From contig DACE01000041.1 of NCBI GenBank assembly GCA_002494645.1, positions 5,194 through 69,193 on the forward strand: a stretch of 64,000 nucleotides of DNA. Direction: 5' to 3'. The notes beneath the pieces were generated by a model that ran no database searches, had not been told where the DNA came from, and was given only the letters and a program-made list of their open reading frames with translations. The stretch is from Euryarchaeota archaeon UBA256. GTDB taxonomy: Archaea; Thermoplasmatota; Poseidoniia; Poseidoniales; Poseidoniaceae. The position numbers were made by a program, and so were the translations under genes. Below are positions 54,058-61,178 of the stretch, one piece after another (the stretch's first letter is position 1; the number at the start of each line of letters is the position of its first letter).

Positions 54058-55008
54058 ATGGTCGTCGTATCGGGCAGCAACGCAGGAGCAATGGCTGAGC
54101 AACTCGCAGAGTCTCTGGGCTGGACACATCATGCGCTCGAAACTCGCCGGTTTCCAGATACGGAAGGCTATGTTCGCATACCTTCCACCCTTATTGACGC
54201 GGTTCGTAATGAACCCGTGGTGCTCGTATCCAATACCTTCCCGGATTCAGGAATCGTTGAAACGCTCTTGATGCTCGAGGCCATTAACGATGTACGGCGT
54301 GGGGAGTTACAGAATTTACGAGAAATCGGCCCTCAAACCCTACCTGACGTGGGAAAAGGTGTATTTCTTGCAGTTCCTTATTTCGGCTATTCCCGCCAGG
54401 ACAAACGGTTCAAACCGGGCGAATCAATTTCTGCACGGTCGATTGCTAACCTCATGGCTGGTCAATGCGATGGCATCATCGTACTCGACATTCATGCACC
54501 TGAAGTTCTCGGCGATCTGAAAGTTCCTATTGCATTTACTTCAGCCATGCCCGAACTTGCAGAGCATCTCAAAGTAACCGTCGACCCGGATTTCATTCTT
54601 TCACCGGACAAAGGTGCTATTTCTCGGGCTACACAGGTTGCCAATCAAATCGATTGCGAATTTTCCTATCTTGAGAAAACAAGGATAGACGCACACACGA
54701 TTGTTCATAAAGCTAAAAACCTGGATGTTGCTGGAAAACGAGTTGCTATTGTCGACGATATGATTGCTACAGGCGGTACTATTTGCCGTGCCGCTGAAGC
54801 ACTTCGAAATCAAGGAGCAGTACAGGTTCACGCAGCATGTTCTCACGGTCTGTTCACTGGGGGCGCCATCGCACGCCTTCTTCGTTATGTGGACGGCGTT
54901 CATGCTACGGGTTCCTTGGCGAATGCCAGAGATGTCATTTCGGGTGGTCCGGCGTTAGCACGAGGCGTTCATCAATTGCTGGATGAACTTGGGCTTTCGG
55001 CTCAATAA
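54058..55008 (+). CDS. prs: Ribose-phosphate pyrophosphokinase
   Basis: This enzyme makes PRPP from ribose 5-phosphate and ATP for nucleotide, histidine and tryptophan synthesis. AVPYFGYSRQDKRFKPGESI is the flexible/active-site segment, and VAIVDDMIATGGTICRAAEA is the PRPP-binding loop. LDIHAPEVLG carries a catalytic metal-binding histidine. The 316-residue length is normal. ATG 54058 is preceded by GAGGGGAG five or so bases upstream. A short T-run follows the gene at 55027. Confidence 0.96.
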   Translation: MVVVSGSNAGAMAEQLAESLGWTHHALETRRFPDTEGYVRIPSTLIDAVRNEPVVLVSNTFPDSGIVETLLMLEAINDVRRGELQNLREIGPQTLPDVGKGVFLAVPYFGYSRQDKRFKPGESISARSIANLMAGQCDGIIVLDIHAPEVLGDLKVPIAFTSAMPELAEHLKVTVDPDFILSPDKGAISRATQVANQIDCEFSYLEKTRIDAHTIVHKAKNLDVAGKRVAIVDDMIATGGTICRAAEALRNQGAVQVHAACSHGLFTGGAIARLLRYVDGVHATGSLANARDVISGGPALARGVHQLLDELGLSAQ

Positions 55009-55026
55009 ATGGCAGACTGCGCCTAA

Positions 55027-55032
55027 TTTTTT
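55027..55032 (+). terminator. T-run after prs
   Basis: CTAATTTTTTAG, 18 bases beyond the prs stop, contains six consecutive Ts, a plausible archaeal termination site before the ribosomal cluster promoter. Confidence 0.35.
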
Positions 55033-55074
55033 AGAACACGGGAACAAATCGTGAACAAATTCCCCTCCGTTGCG

Positions 55075-55081
55075 TTTATAT
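55075..55081 (+). promoter_or_regulatory. TATA-like promoter of the L7Ae cluster
   Basis: GCGTTTATATCC lies 52-58 bases before ATG 55133, leaving a leader of about 30 bases that ends in GGAAGGAGAG. It probably drives L7Ae, S28e and L24e and perhaps NDK and IF5B. Confidence 0.45.
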
Positions 55082-55132
55082 CCGCGTGGTTGTGCGGAGG
55101 AACGCCCGTATCACGAGGAAGGAGAGATTCCA

Positions 55133-55507
55133 ATGAGTGTACATATGACCTTTGAAACCCCAGAAGACCTAGCCAACAAAATCTACGAAATGATTGACAT
55201 GAACAAAAACGGTCGTGTCAAGAAAGGTAGCAACGAAGTGACCAAAGCCGCAGAGCGCGGAACTGCACAGTTTATCATTCTTGCAGAAGACGTGAACCCT
55301 CCAGAACTTTTGGCTCACATTCCGTTGATTTGTGAAGAAAAAGACATCCCATACGGCTATGTTCCCAGTCAGGAATTCCTCGCCAAAGGCGTCGGTATGG
55401 CCAAGGGAGCAAATGCTGCTTCCGTCGCTATCATGGAAGTCACCAAAGGTGCCCAAGAAAAATTCCATGAAGTCGTTGAAGAAATCAACGCCATCAAGAA
55501 GGCTTGA
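55133..55507 (+). CDS. rpl7ae: Ribosomal protein eL8 (L7Ae)
   Basis: L7Ae binds kink-turns in 23S rRNA, C/D and H/ACA guide RNAs and RNase P RNA. The RNA-binding signature is RVKKGSNEVTKAAERGTAQF, followed by IILAEDVNPPELLAHIPLIC and VPSQEFLAKGVGMAKGANAA. Length is 124 residues. ATG 55133 follows GGAAGGAGAG. It leads the classic archaeal cluster L7Ae, S28e, L24e, NDK, IF5B. Confidence 0.97.
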   Translation: MSVHMTFETPEDLANKIYEMIDMNKNGRVKKGSNEVTKAAERGTAQFIILAEDVNPPELLAHIPLICEEKDIPYGYVPSQEFLAKGVGMAKGANAASVAIMEVTKGAQEKFHEVVEEINAIKKA

Positions 55508-55530
55508 ATCCAAATCAGGAGATGAGGAAG

Positions 55531-55755
55531 ATGAGTGAAGAACTTGGTGGATGGCCAGCAGAAGTGGTCGAAATCGTCGGTCGTACAGGAATGACCGGTG
55601 AAGCAACTCAAGTCAAGGTTCGTGTCAACGATGCCCCAAATCCCCGTGACGTCGGCCGTATCATTAGCCGCAACGTCGTCGGACCGATTCGTGTTGGCGA
55701 TATCTTGATGCTCAAGGACACGGGTCGAGAAGCCCGCAAGCTGAACGCACGGTGA
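55531..55755 (+). CDS. rps28e: Ribosomal protein eS28
   Basis: This is a 74-residue small-subunit protein. The segments AEVVEIVGRTGMTGEATQVK and RIISRNVVGPIRVGDILML, and the end DTGREARKL, are diagnostic of S28e. ATG 55531 follows AGGAGATGAGGAAG, and a longer in-frame start at 55504 would overlap the L7Ae stop region. It sits 23 bases after L7Ae and four before L24e. Confidence 0.97.
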   Translation: MSEELGGWPAEVVEIVGRTGMTGEATQVKVRVNDAPNPRDVGRIISRNVVGPIRVGDILMLKDTGREARKLNAR

Positions 55756-55759
55756 TCAC

Positions 55760-55951
55760 ATGCCAGAACGAAGAATTTGCAGTTTTACCGGCGATGAAAT
55801 CGAACCCGGTACCGGTATGATGTTTGTCCGTCGAGACGGCAGTGTCCTCTGGTTCAAGAGCAGCAAGGCTCGCAAGAACCAACTCCAACTCAAGCGCAAT
55901 GCTCGCCGTGTCAAGTGGACTCGCCACTATGTCAAGGGCGGCATTCAGTGA
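55760..55951 (+). CDS. rpl24e: Ribosomal protein eL24, zinc-ligand-poor form
   Basis: This 63-residue large-subunit protein is recognised by SFTGDEIEPGTGMMFVRRDG and the basic C-terminal region KRNARRVKWTRHY. Standard archaeal L24e has four zinc cysteines as CSFC...CSSKC. Here only C7 remains; the other positions are T10, K33 and A37 (CSFT and KSSKA). The domain probably folds without zinc. The ATG at 55760 is four bases after the S28e stop. The other conserved residues are intact, so it is likely functional. Confidence 0.94.
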   Translation: MPERRICSFTGDEIEPGTGMMFVRRDGSVLWFKSSKARKNQLQLKRNARRVKWTRHYVKGGIQ

Positions 55952-56027
55952 AATTGCGTCGAACCTGAGGAAGGGTCAATCGCAACGCCCTTAAACGGGT
56001 CACTTTTGGATTGGATTGGTGAACACC

Positions 56028-56474
56028 ATGGAAACGACCTATGTTATGATCAAACCCGACGGCGTACAACGCGGTCTTGTCAGCGAAATTATTGGACGAT
56101 TTGAGCGAAAAGGCCTCAAATTGGTTGGCATGAAGGCCATGGTGCCGAGTGAAGAAATTGCCCGTGCGCACTATGACGTTCACAAGGAACGCCCCTTCTT
56201 CCCCGGTCTGATCAAATTTGTAACCTCCGGCCCAGTTGTCTGCATGGCATGGCAGGGCACTGAAGCGATTGCCGTTGCCCGCAAACTCATCGGTGCAACC
56301 AATGGACGAAATGCTGAACCTGGAACGATTCGAGGCGACTATGGCATGGACATGGGCTTCAATATGATTCACGGCTCTGATGCACCTGAAACTGCAGAAT
56401 TTGAACTTGGCCTCTGGTTCCCAGAGGGCCTCATGGATTGGGACAATACCATGGGCACCTGGGTTTACGAGTGA
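56028..56474 (+). CDS. ndk: Nucleoside diphosphate kinase
   Basis: This enzyme balances nucleoside triphosphate pools by phosphate transfer through an active-site histidine. YVMIKPDGVQRGLVSEIIGR is the N-terminal signature, and NMIHGSDAPETAEFELGLWF contains the phosphorylated histidine H115. Length is 148 residues. ATG 56028 is chosen over an in-frame TTG at 56016 because family homology begins at METTYVMIKPDG. It lies between L24e and IF5B, its usual archaeal place. Confidence 0.96.
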   Translation: METTYVMIKPDGVQRGLVSEIIGRFERKGLKLVGMKAMVPSEEIARAHYDVHKERPFFPGLIKFVTSGPVVCMAWQGTEAIAVARKLIGATNGRNAEPGTIRGDYGMDMGFNMIHGSDAPETAEFELGLWFPEGLMDWDNTMGTWVYE

Positions 56475-56500
56475 ACTCATAAGGCTCAGGGCGTGATGGT

Positions 56501-58435
56501 GTGGCCGACGTTGATGATGCAAATGCATCTGAGGGCGGAGAGGCAGACCAACCCAAAGGTCACAACCGTCAACCGATTGTTTCCGTGCTCGGTCACGTCG
56601 ATCATGGAAAAACCAGCGTTCTTGACATGGTTCGTTCCGTTGGTAGCGAACGTCAAGCGAGCGTGATGGACCGAGAAGCCGGAGGGATTACCCAGCACAT
56701 TGGCGCCACGGAGGTCCCCGCAGACGTTCTCAATGAAACATGCGCCGCTATGATGGGTGGTAAGAAATTCAAATCTCCCGGGCTGCTCTTTATCGACACA
56801 CCGGGGCACCATTCCTTTGCATCACTTCGTAACCGAGGCGGTTCTGTCGCTGACATCGCCGTTCTCGTCGTCGACATTATGGAAGGCCTTCAGCCCCAAA
56901 CCATTGAGTCACTCAACATCCTGAAAGAAACGAAAACTCCCTTTGTCATTGCTGGAAATAAAGTGGACCGACTGTACGGCTGGCGCTGTGAGGCAGGAAG
57001 GTCTTTCATCGAATCCTTCGGTGAGCAGCGGGAAGACGTTCAGGCTTTATTCCAAGAACGATACTGGAAACTCGTTGGCCAATTCTCAGAATATGGATTT
57101 AACCTTGAACGGTACGACCAAATCAGAGATTTTCGTCAAAATGTCGCATTGGTCCCCATGTCTGCTAAGGATGGAGAGGGGCTGCAAGACCTGCTCGCCG
57201 TAACCGTTGGTCTGGCTGAACGCTTCCTTGAAGACCGCCTCACCGATACCTTGGGAGCTGCTCAGGGCACCGTGCTCGAAATGCGAGATGAAGTCGGTAT
57301 GGGCAAAACCATTGATGTCATTCTCTATCGAGGGAGTTTGAAGATTGGCGATACGATTCTACTCGCAGGTCAAGACGGACCTTTCACCACACACATCAAG
57401 GGTTTGAAACGCCCACAAGGGATGGCAGAAATGCGAGATGCAGGTAAACGCTGGGTGAATTTTGACGAAATTGAGGCTGCCTGCGGCGTAAAAATCGTCG
57501 CCCCCAATCTTGAATCGACCATCGCCGGAACCACCCTCCATCTCGCCAATACCGCAGAGGAAGAGGCTACGGCGAGAGAATCGTTGCGCGAAGAATGGCG
57601 CAGTATCTTTGAAAACATGCCCATCATGTGTTCTTCGTGTAAGGACATCTTTGCCCGTCACGCCTTCAAAACACATACGCAGACCGGTGATTGTCAAGGC
57701 GCCGAGGAAGACCGAACCGGCGTGGTCATCAAAGCCGATACTGTTGGAGGTTTGGAAGCGCTAGCATTTGAATTACATCAGCGTAACATCCCAGTGCGCC
57801 AAGCGACGGTTGGCCCGGTGAATAAAAAAGATATTTTGATGGCGAAATCGGCTGCTGACCCTCTTCAACAGGTGATTCTTGGTTTTTCGACCAAGGCGAA
57901 TACCTCTGACGTTGCCCAGCAACTCCAAGGCGATGACGCTGAAATTAAATTCATTTCAGGTCCGATTATCTATCATATCATGGATGCCTTTGAGGAGTGG
58001 CAAGAAGCAACACAACAGGCAATTGAGGAAGAACAAAGGGAAACGCTGGTCTATCCTGGACGAGTGCTTTTCCTCAAAGACCACACCTTCCGAGCAAAAG
58101 GTCCTGCCATTGTCGGAATGCGTGTCCTCGGGGGGCGCATTCATGTGGGACAGCGTCTCATGAAGTTGGACGGTTCATCTGTTGGTCAAATTAAGAGTCT
58201 GCGAACCAGGGACTCCGAAGACGTCAAAGAAGCGATGCAGGGCGATGAGGTAGCCGTCGCAGTCCAAGGGCCCACGGTAGGGCGGCACATTGAGGAGCTG
58301 GACGAATTTTATGTAGATGTTCCCGAACGACATGCAAAACGCTTGAAGAAGATTGATCTTTCACCCTTGGAAGAGGAAATTCTCGCAGAAATCGTGGCTT
58401 TGCACCGCAAAGAGAATCATTTTTGGGGCCGTTAG
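56501..58435 (+). CDS. infB: Translation initiation factor aIF5B with zinc-knuckle-like insert
   Basis: This GTPase promotes ribosomal subunit joining at initiation. G1 is VLGHVDHGKTSVLD, switch I is AGGITQHIGATEV, G3 is DTPGHHSF and G4 is NKVD. The C-terminal domains follow (GRVLFLKDHTFRAKGPAIVG), giving 644 residues. Between domains II and III lies CSSCKDIFARHAFKTHTQ ending in GDC: C377 and C380, H387, H392 and C398. I do not expect this zinc-finger-like segment in ordinary aIF5B. The start is GTG 56501, 27 bases after ndk; no better upstream codon is in frame. A short inverted repeat (CATTGA/TCAATG) follows the stop. Confidence 0.94.
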   Translation: MADVDDANASEGGEADQPKGHNRQPIVSVLGHVDHGKTSVLDMVRSVGSERQASVMDREAGGITQHIGATEVPADVLNETCAAMMGGKKFKSPGLLFIDTPGHHSFASLRNRGGSVADIAVLVVDIMEGLQPQTIESLNILKETKTPFVIAGNKVDRLYGWRCEAGRSFIESFGEQREDVQALFQERYWKLVGQFSEYGFNLERYDQIRDFRQNVALVPMSAKDGEGLQDLLAVTVGLAERFLEDRLTDTLGAAQGTVLEMRDEVGMGKTIDVILYRGSLKIGDTILLAGQDGPFTTHIKGLKRPQGMAEMRDAGKRWVNFDEIEAACGVKIVAPNLESTIAGTTLHLANTAEEEATARESLREEWRSIFENMPIMCSSCKDIFARHAFKTHTQTGDCQGAEEDRTGVVIKADTVGGLEALAFELHQRNIPVRQATVGPVNKKDILMAKSAADPLQQVILGFSTKANTSDVAQQLQGDDAEIKFISGPIIYHIMDAFEEWQEATQQAIEEEQRETLVYPGRVLFLKDHTFRAKGPAIVGMRVLGGRIHVGQRLMKLDGSSVGQIKSLRTRDSEDVKEAMQGDEVAVAVQGPTVGRHIEELDEFYVDVPERHAKRLKKIDLSPLEEEILAEIVALHRKENHFWGR

Positions 58436-58490
58436 ACAGCATTGACGAATATCAATGTGATGAGCATGAATGAAGAATCAAGCGCACACA

Positions 58491-58500
58491 TTCATATAAG
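58491..58500 (+). promoter_or_regulatory. TATA-like promoter of the MoxR gene
   Basis: TTCATATAAG starts 47 bases before ATG 58538, the same spacing as the S8e and EF-1alpha boxes. A GAGG ribosome site follows at 58527-58530. Confidence 0.55.
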
Positions 58501-58537
58501 AAATGAAAAGGTCATAGGTCATTGCTGAGGGATGAAG

Positions 58538-59539
58538 ATGGAAGCAAGTGCACAAGCAGGCGCCGGAGCAGCACGGACCCAAGACCTAATGGCGACCGTC
58601 TCGGCGATTTCAAACAGTTTGATGAATGAAGTCAGTAAAGTCATTATCGGAAAGAACGAAAATTTACGCCGTGTCACCGTAGGTATCCTCTCCAACGGCA
58701 ACATGCTGTTGGAAGATTTCCCTGGATTGGCCAAAACATTGCTCGCTAACACCTTTGCTCGCGCTCTTGGATGTAAATTTAAGCGTGTTCAATTCACTCC
58801 TGACCTGCTGCCTTCAGATATCATGGGGACTTACATGTACGACCAAAAGTCCGGGGAATTCAAACTTCGTGCTGGACCATTATTTGCTAATATTCTCCTT
58901 GCTGACGAAATCAACCGTGCACCACCAAAGACCCAAGCGGCCTTGTTGGAAGCCATGGAAGAGAAGCAGGTGACCATCGAAGGTATTACTCACAAATTAC
59001 CGGCTCCTTTCGTTGTCCTCGCAACTCAAAACCCCATTGAACAAGAGGGGACCTATCCGCTTCCTGAAGCACAAATGGACCGTTTCTTGATGAAGATGAG
59101 CATGGGCTATCCTGACCGTGCTGAAGAAAAAGCCATTCTAGCCCGCCGAAAGCTGCGAGGTCAAGACGAACACATCGTTGAACAAGTGACATCGCCAAAG
59201 AAAGTTGTCGCCATGCAAAAAGCATTGGAAACAGTTCACGTCGACCCTGCCATCCTTTCCTACATCATTGAGATCGTTCAACGAACCCGTGAAGACCACC
59301 GTGTCATCAACGGCGCATCGCCCCGTGCTAGTCAAGCTCTCTTCAAGACCGGTCGGGCTGCTGCTGCAGTAGCAGGACGCAACTACGTCATCCCTGATGA
59401 CATCAAGGGTATCGCTCTGCAAATCATCTCTCACAGAATCAACATGAAGCCCGAAGCCAAGATTCGTGGAATTACCGGAATGCACATCGTTCGGAAGATT
59501 TTGTCCGAAGTGCCAGTTCCAGTGATTCAACCAGCCTGA
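58538..59539 (+). CDS. MoxR-type AAA+ ATPase
   Basis: MoxR ATPases act as chaperones that assemble metal-containing or vWA-domain complexes. The Walker A region is LLEDFPGLAKTLLANTFA and Walker B is ILLADEINRAPPKTQAALLE. Sensor 1 is VLATQNPIEQEGTYPLPEAQ, and MDRFLMK carries the arginine finger region. Length is 333 residues. ATG 58538 is preferred to 58532 because GAGG sits seven bases before it and only one base before the other. The usual DUF58 and vWA partner genes are not adjacent; a ParA ATPase follows 70 bases later. The client is therefore unknown. Confidence 0.92.
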   Translation: MEASAQAGAGAARTQDLMATVSAISNSLMNEVSKVIIGKNENLRRVTVGILSNGNMLLEDFPGLAKTLLANTFARALGCKFKRVQFTPDLLPSDIMGTYMYDQKSGEFKLRAGPLFANILLADEINRAPPKTQAALLEAMEEKQVTIEGITHKLPAPFVVLATQNPIEQEGTYPLPEAQMDRFLMKMSMGYPDRAEEKAILARRKLRGQDEHIVEQVTSPKKVVAMQKALETVHVDPAILSYIIEIVQRTREDHRVINGASPRASQALFKTGRAAAAVAGRNYVIPDDIKGIALQIISHRINMKPEAKIRGITGMHIVRKILSEVPVPVIQPA

Positions 59540-59609
59540 TATCTCAGCGTTCAAGGCTTGCATTGAAAGAGGAGGTCGCACCTCCTAGTAATTGCCGGAG
59601 GTCCTTGCA

Positions 59610-60569
59610 ATGAATCCCTACAAGATGGTCATGGCAGTAGCCAACCAGAAAGGTGGATGTGCAAAGACAACGACCGCCGTCAACATAGCGGCTGCCCTCG
59701 CCAAAGGTTCCCGTCGCCAGGGGCTCCCTCCCGCCAAAGTACTCCTCGTTGACCTTGACCCCCAAGGGAATTGTGCCACATCCTTTGGCTTAGAGAAAAA
59801 GAAGATCAAAAAGACCGTCTATGACTTATTGACCAACGATTCGGGAGAAGAATTGCCACTCATGGAGGAGTACCTCATTCCTCCCGAAGACATCACACGT
59901 GCCATGCGAGATGCATGGAGCAATCGTAACGGCGGAAAGAAAGTACCCGAATCCATCAATGCGGGGCATCTTTGGCTCCTTCCCAGCGACATTCATCTCT
60001 CGGGCGCAGAGATCGAACTGAGCCATAAAATCGGTCGTGAAACACGCCTCCAAGAAGCCCTTCTTCCAGTCATGGATGAATTCGATTACATCATCATCGA
60101 TACACCTCCTTCCTTGGGCCTTCTGTCCATCAACGCCATGTGTGCTGCCAATTGGGTATTGGTGCCTGTTCAAGCGGAATACTACGCTCTTGAGGGATTC
60201 AGCATGCTCATGAATTCCATCAAGATGATTCAGCGTCGCATCAATCGAAATTTGAAGATTTTTGGCATTGTCATGACCATGGTCGACGGGCGCTCAAAAT
60301 TGAGCACCTATGTTTGTGACCAAGTCAATAAGAAGATGCCAAATAAATTGTTCAATACCACCGTTCGACGATTGGCAAAGGTCGCTGAAGCTCCGTGGAG
60401 CGGTGCGCCAACCGTCATTCTCAACAAACCTACTAATTCAGGTGCAGGTGCAGGGAGTTTAGAATATTGGACGCTTTCAAAAGAAGTTCATCAACGCGTT
60501 CAAGAGATGCGCCGAGAATTTGGTGTGACTGAAGCGTCACGTTTGCGTCTTGAGCGTAACATCCGCTAA
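59610..60569 (+). CDS. parA: ParA/Soj-family partition ATPase
   Basis: This deviant Walker ATPase is involved in DNA segregation or positioning. KGGCAKTT (K14 and K19) is the signature-lysine Walker A, LLVDLDPQGNCATSFGL is Walker A', and YIIIDTPPSLGLLSINAM is Walker B. The C-terminal region (PTNSGAGAGSLEYWTLSKEV) is typical of ParA ends. Length is 319 residues. ATG 59610 has GGAGG eight bases upstream. No ParB gene is adjacent; instead a small ribbon-helix-helix-like protein follows 106 bases later and could be its DNA-binding partner. The gene is chromosomal here rather than clearly plasmid-borne. Confidence 0.93.
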   Translation: MNPYKMVMAVANQKGGCAKTTTAVNIAAALAKGSRRQGLPPAKVLLVDLDPQGNCATSFGLEKKKIKKTVYDLLTNDSGEELPLMEEYLIPPEDITRAMRDAWSNRNGGKKVPESINAGHLWLLPSDIHLSGAEIELSHKIGRETRLQEALLPVMDEFDYIIIDTPPSLGLLSINAMCAANWVLVPVQAEYYALEGFSMLMNSIKMIQRRINRNLKIFGIVMTMVDGRSKLSTYVCDQVNKKMPNKLFNTTVRRLAKVAEAPWSGAPTVILNKPTNSGAGAGSLEYWTLSKEVHQRVQEMRREFGVTEASRLRLERNIR

Positions 60570-60675
60570 GGACTTGCGAAGGCCGACCATCGCCTGTAAA
60601 AAGCCCGTCTCCGTCCATCTTGGCTTCGCACCCATTAAGTAGGCAAGCAAACCGAGGGCAAACCGGGTAGATGGC

Positions 60676-60918
60676 ATGACCGGCGAAGGAATGACCTCCG
60701 TAAGTGTGAGTTATGAGATTCGTAGGCAACTCAATACGTTGAGGACTACGGGGAATCACAAAAGTGTGAATGACATGCTTGCCGAAATGATTCGAACCCA
60801 TAAGATGCTCAAAATGAAAGGTGAAATTGATTTGCTCCGAGAGCGAATGAAGATCGCTGTAGACGTCGATGTAGAGCATCTTGCTGAACGCCTCAACCTT
60901 GCTCCTTTCCAGGTGTGA
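60676..60918 (+). CDS. Small ribbon-helix-helix-like protein
   Basis: This 80-residue protein begins with a beta-strand-like segment (TSVSVSYEIRRQLNTLR) followed by NHKSVNDMLAEMIRTHK, the layout of CopG/Arc-type DNA-binding dimers. The rest is a charged helix (GEIDLLRERMKIAVDVDVEH). Placed just after parA, it may act as the centromere-binding partner (as ParG or CopG-like proteins do on plasmids), or as an antitoxin-like regulator. The start may be ATG 60676 or ATG 60691; both keep the strand. Its stop overlaps a GTG of the next frame. The function is inferred. Confidence 0.55.
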   Translation: MTGEGMTSVSVSYEIRRQLNTLRTTGNHKSVNDMLAEMIRTHKMLKMKGEIDLLRERMKIAVDVDVEHLAERLNLAPFQV

Positions 60919-60923
60919 ACGTC

Positions 60924-61178
60924 ATGATGGAATGGCGACCACCAGGCTATCGCTTCACGGCGAAAGATTTGGTCAAAGGCCTGTGCGGAGAAGATTCAGA
61001 TGAATCCAAACTCATCATGGCAGCCGTTTACGGTAAGGTTGAGATCTTTGCAGACTCAACAGCTTGGAACGGCTTTCTCTGGCTGGTTATGAACACTTTC
61101 AAGGTTGAAGGAAAGCCACTTTATTCTGGAACAGAATTGGGGGCACTCAAACAGAGTCTTCCAATTGTTTGGCTCTAA
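60924..61178 (+). CDS. Small unknown protein downstream of the RHH protein
   Basis: This encodes about 84 residues with no motif I recognise. The visible features are a charged N-terminus (MMEWRPPGYRFTAKDLVKGL), an acidic loop (CGEDSDESKL) and an aromatic helix (AWNGFLWLVMNTF). The start may be ATG 60924, or GTG 60915, which overlaps the previous stop. Tight spacing suggests co-transcription with the ribbon-helix-helix gene. If that gene is an antitoxin-like regulator, this one could be its partner, but no known toxin fold is visible. Its stop overlaps the convergent TSP3 gene by four bases. Confidence 0.5.
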   Translation: MMEWRPPGYRFTAKDLVKGLCGEDSDESKLIMAAVYGKVEIFADSTAWNGFLWLVMNTFKVEGKPLYSGTELGALKQSLPIVWL

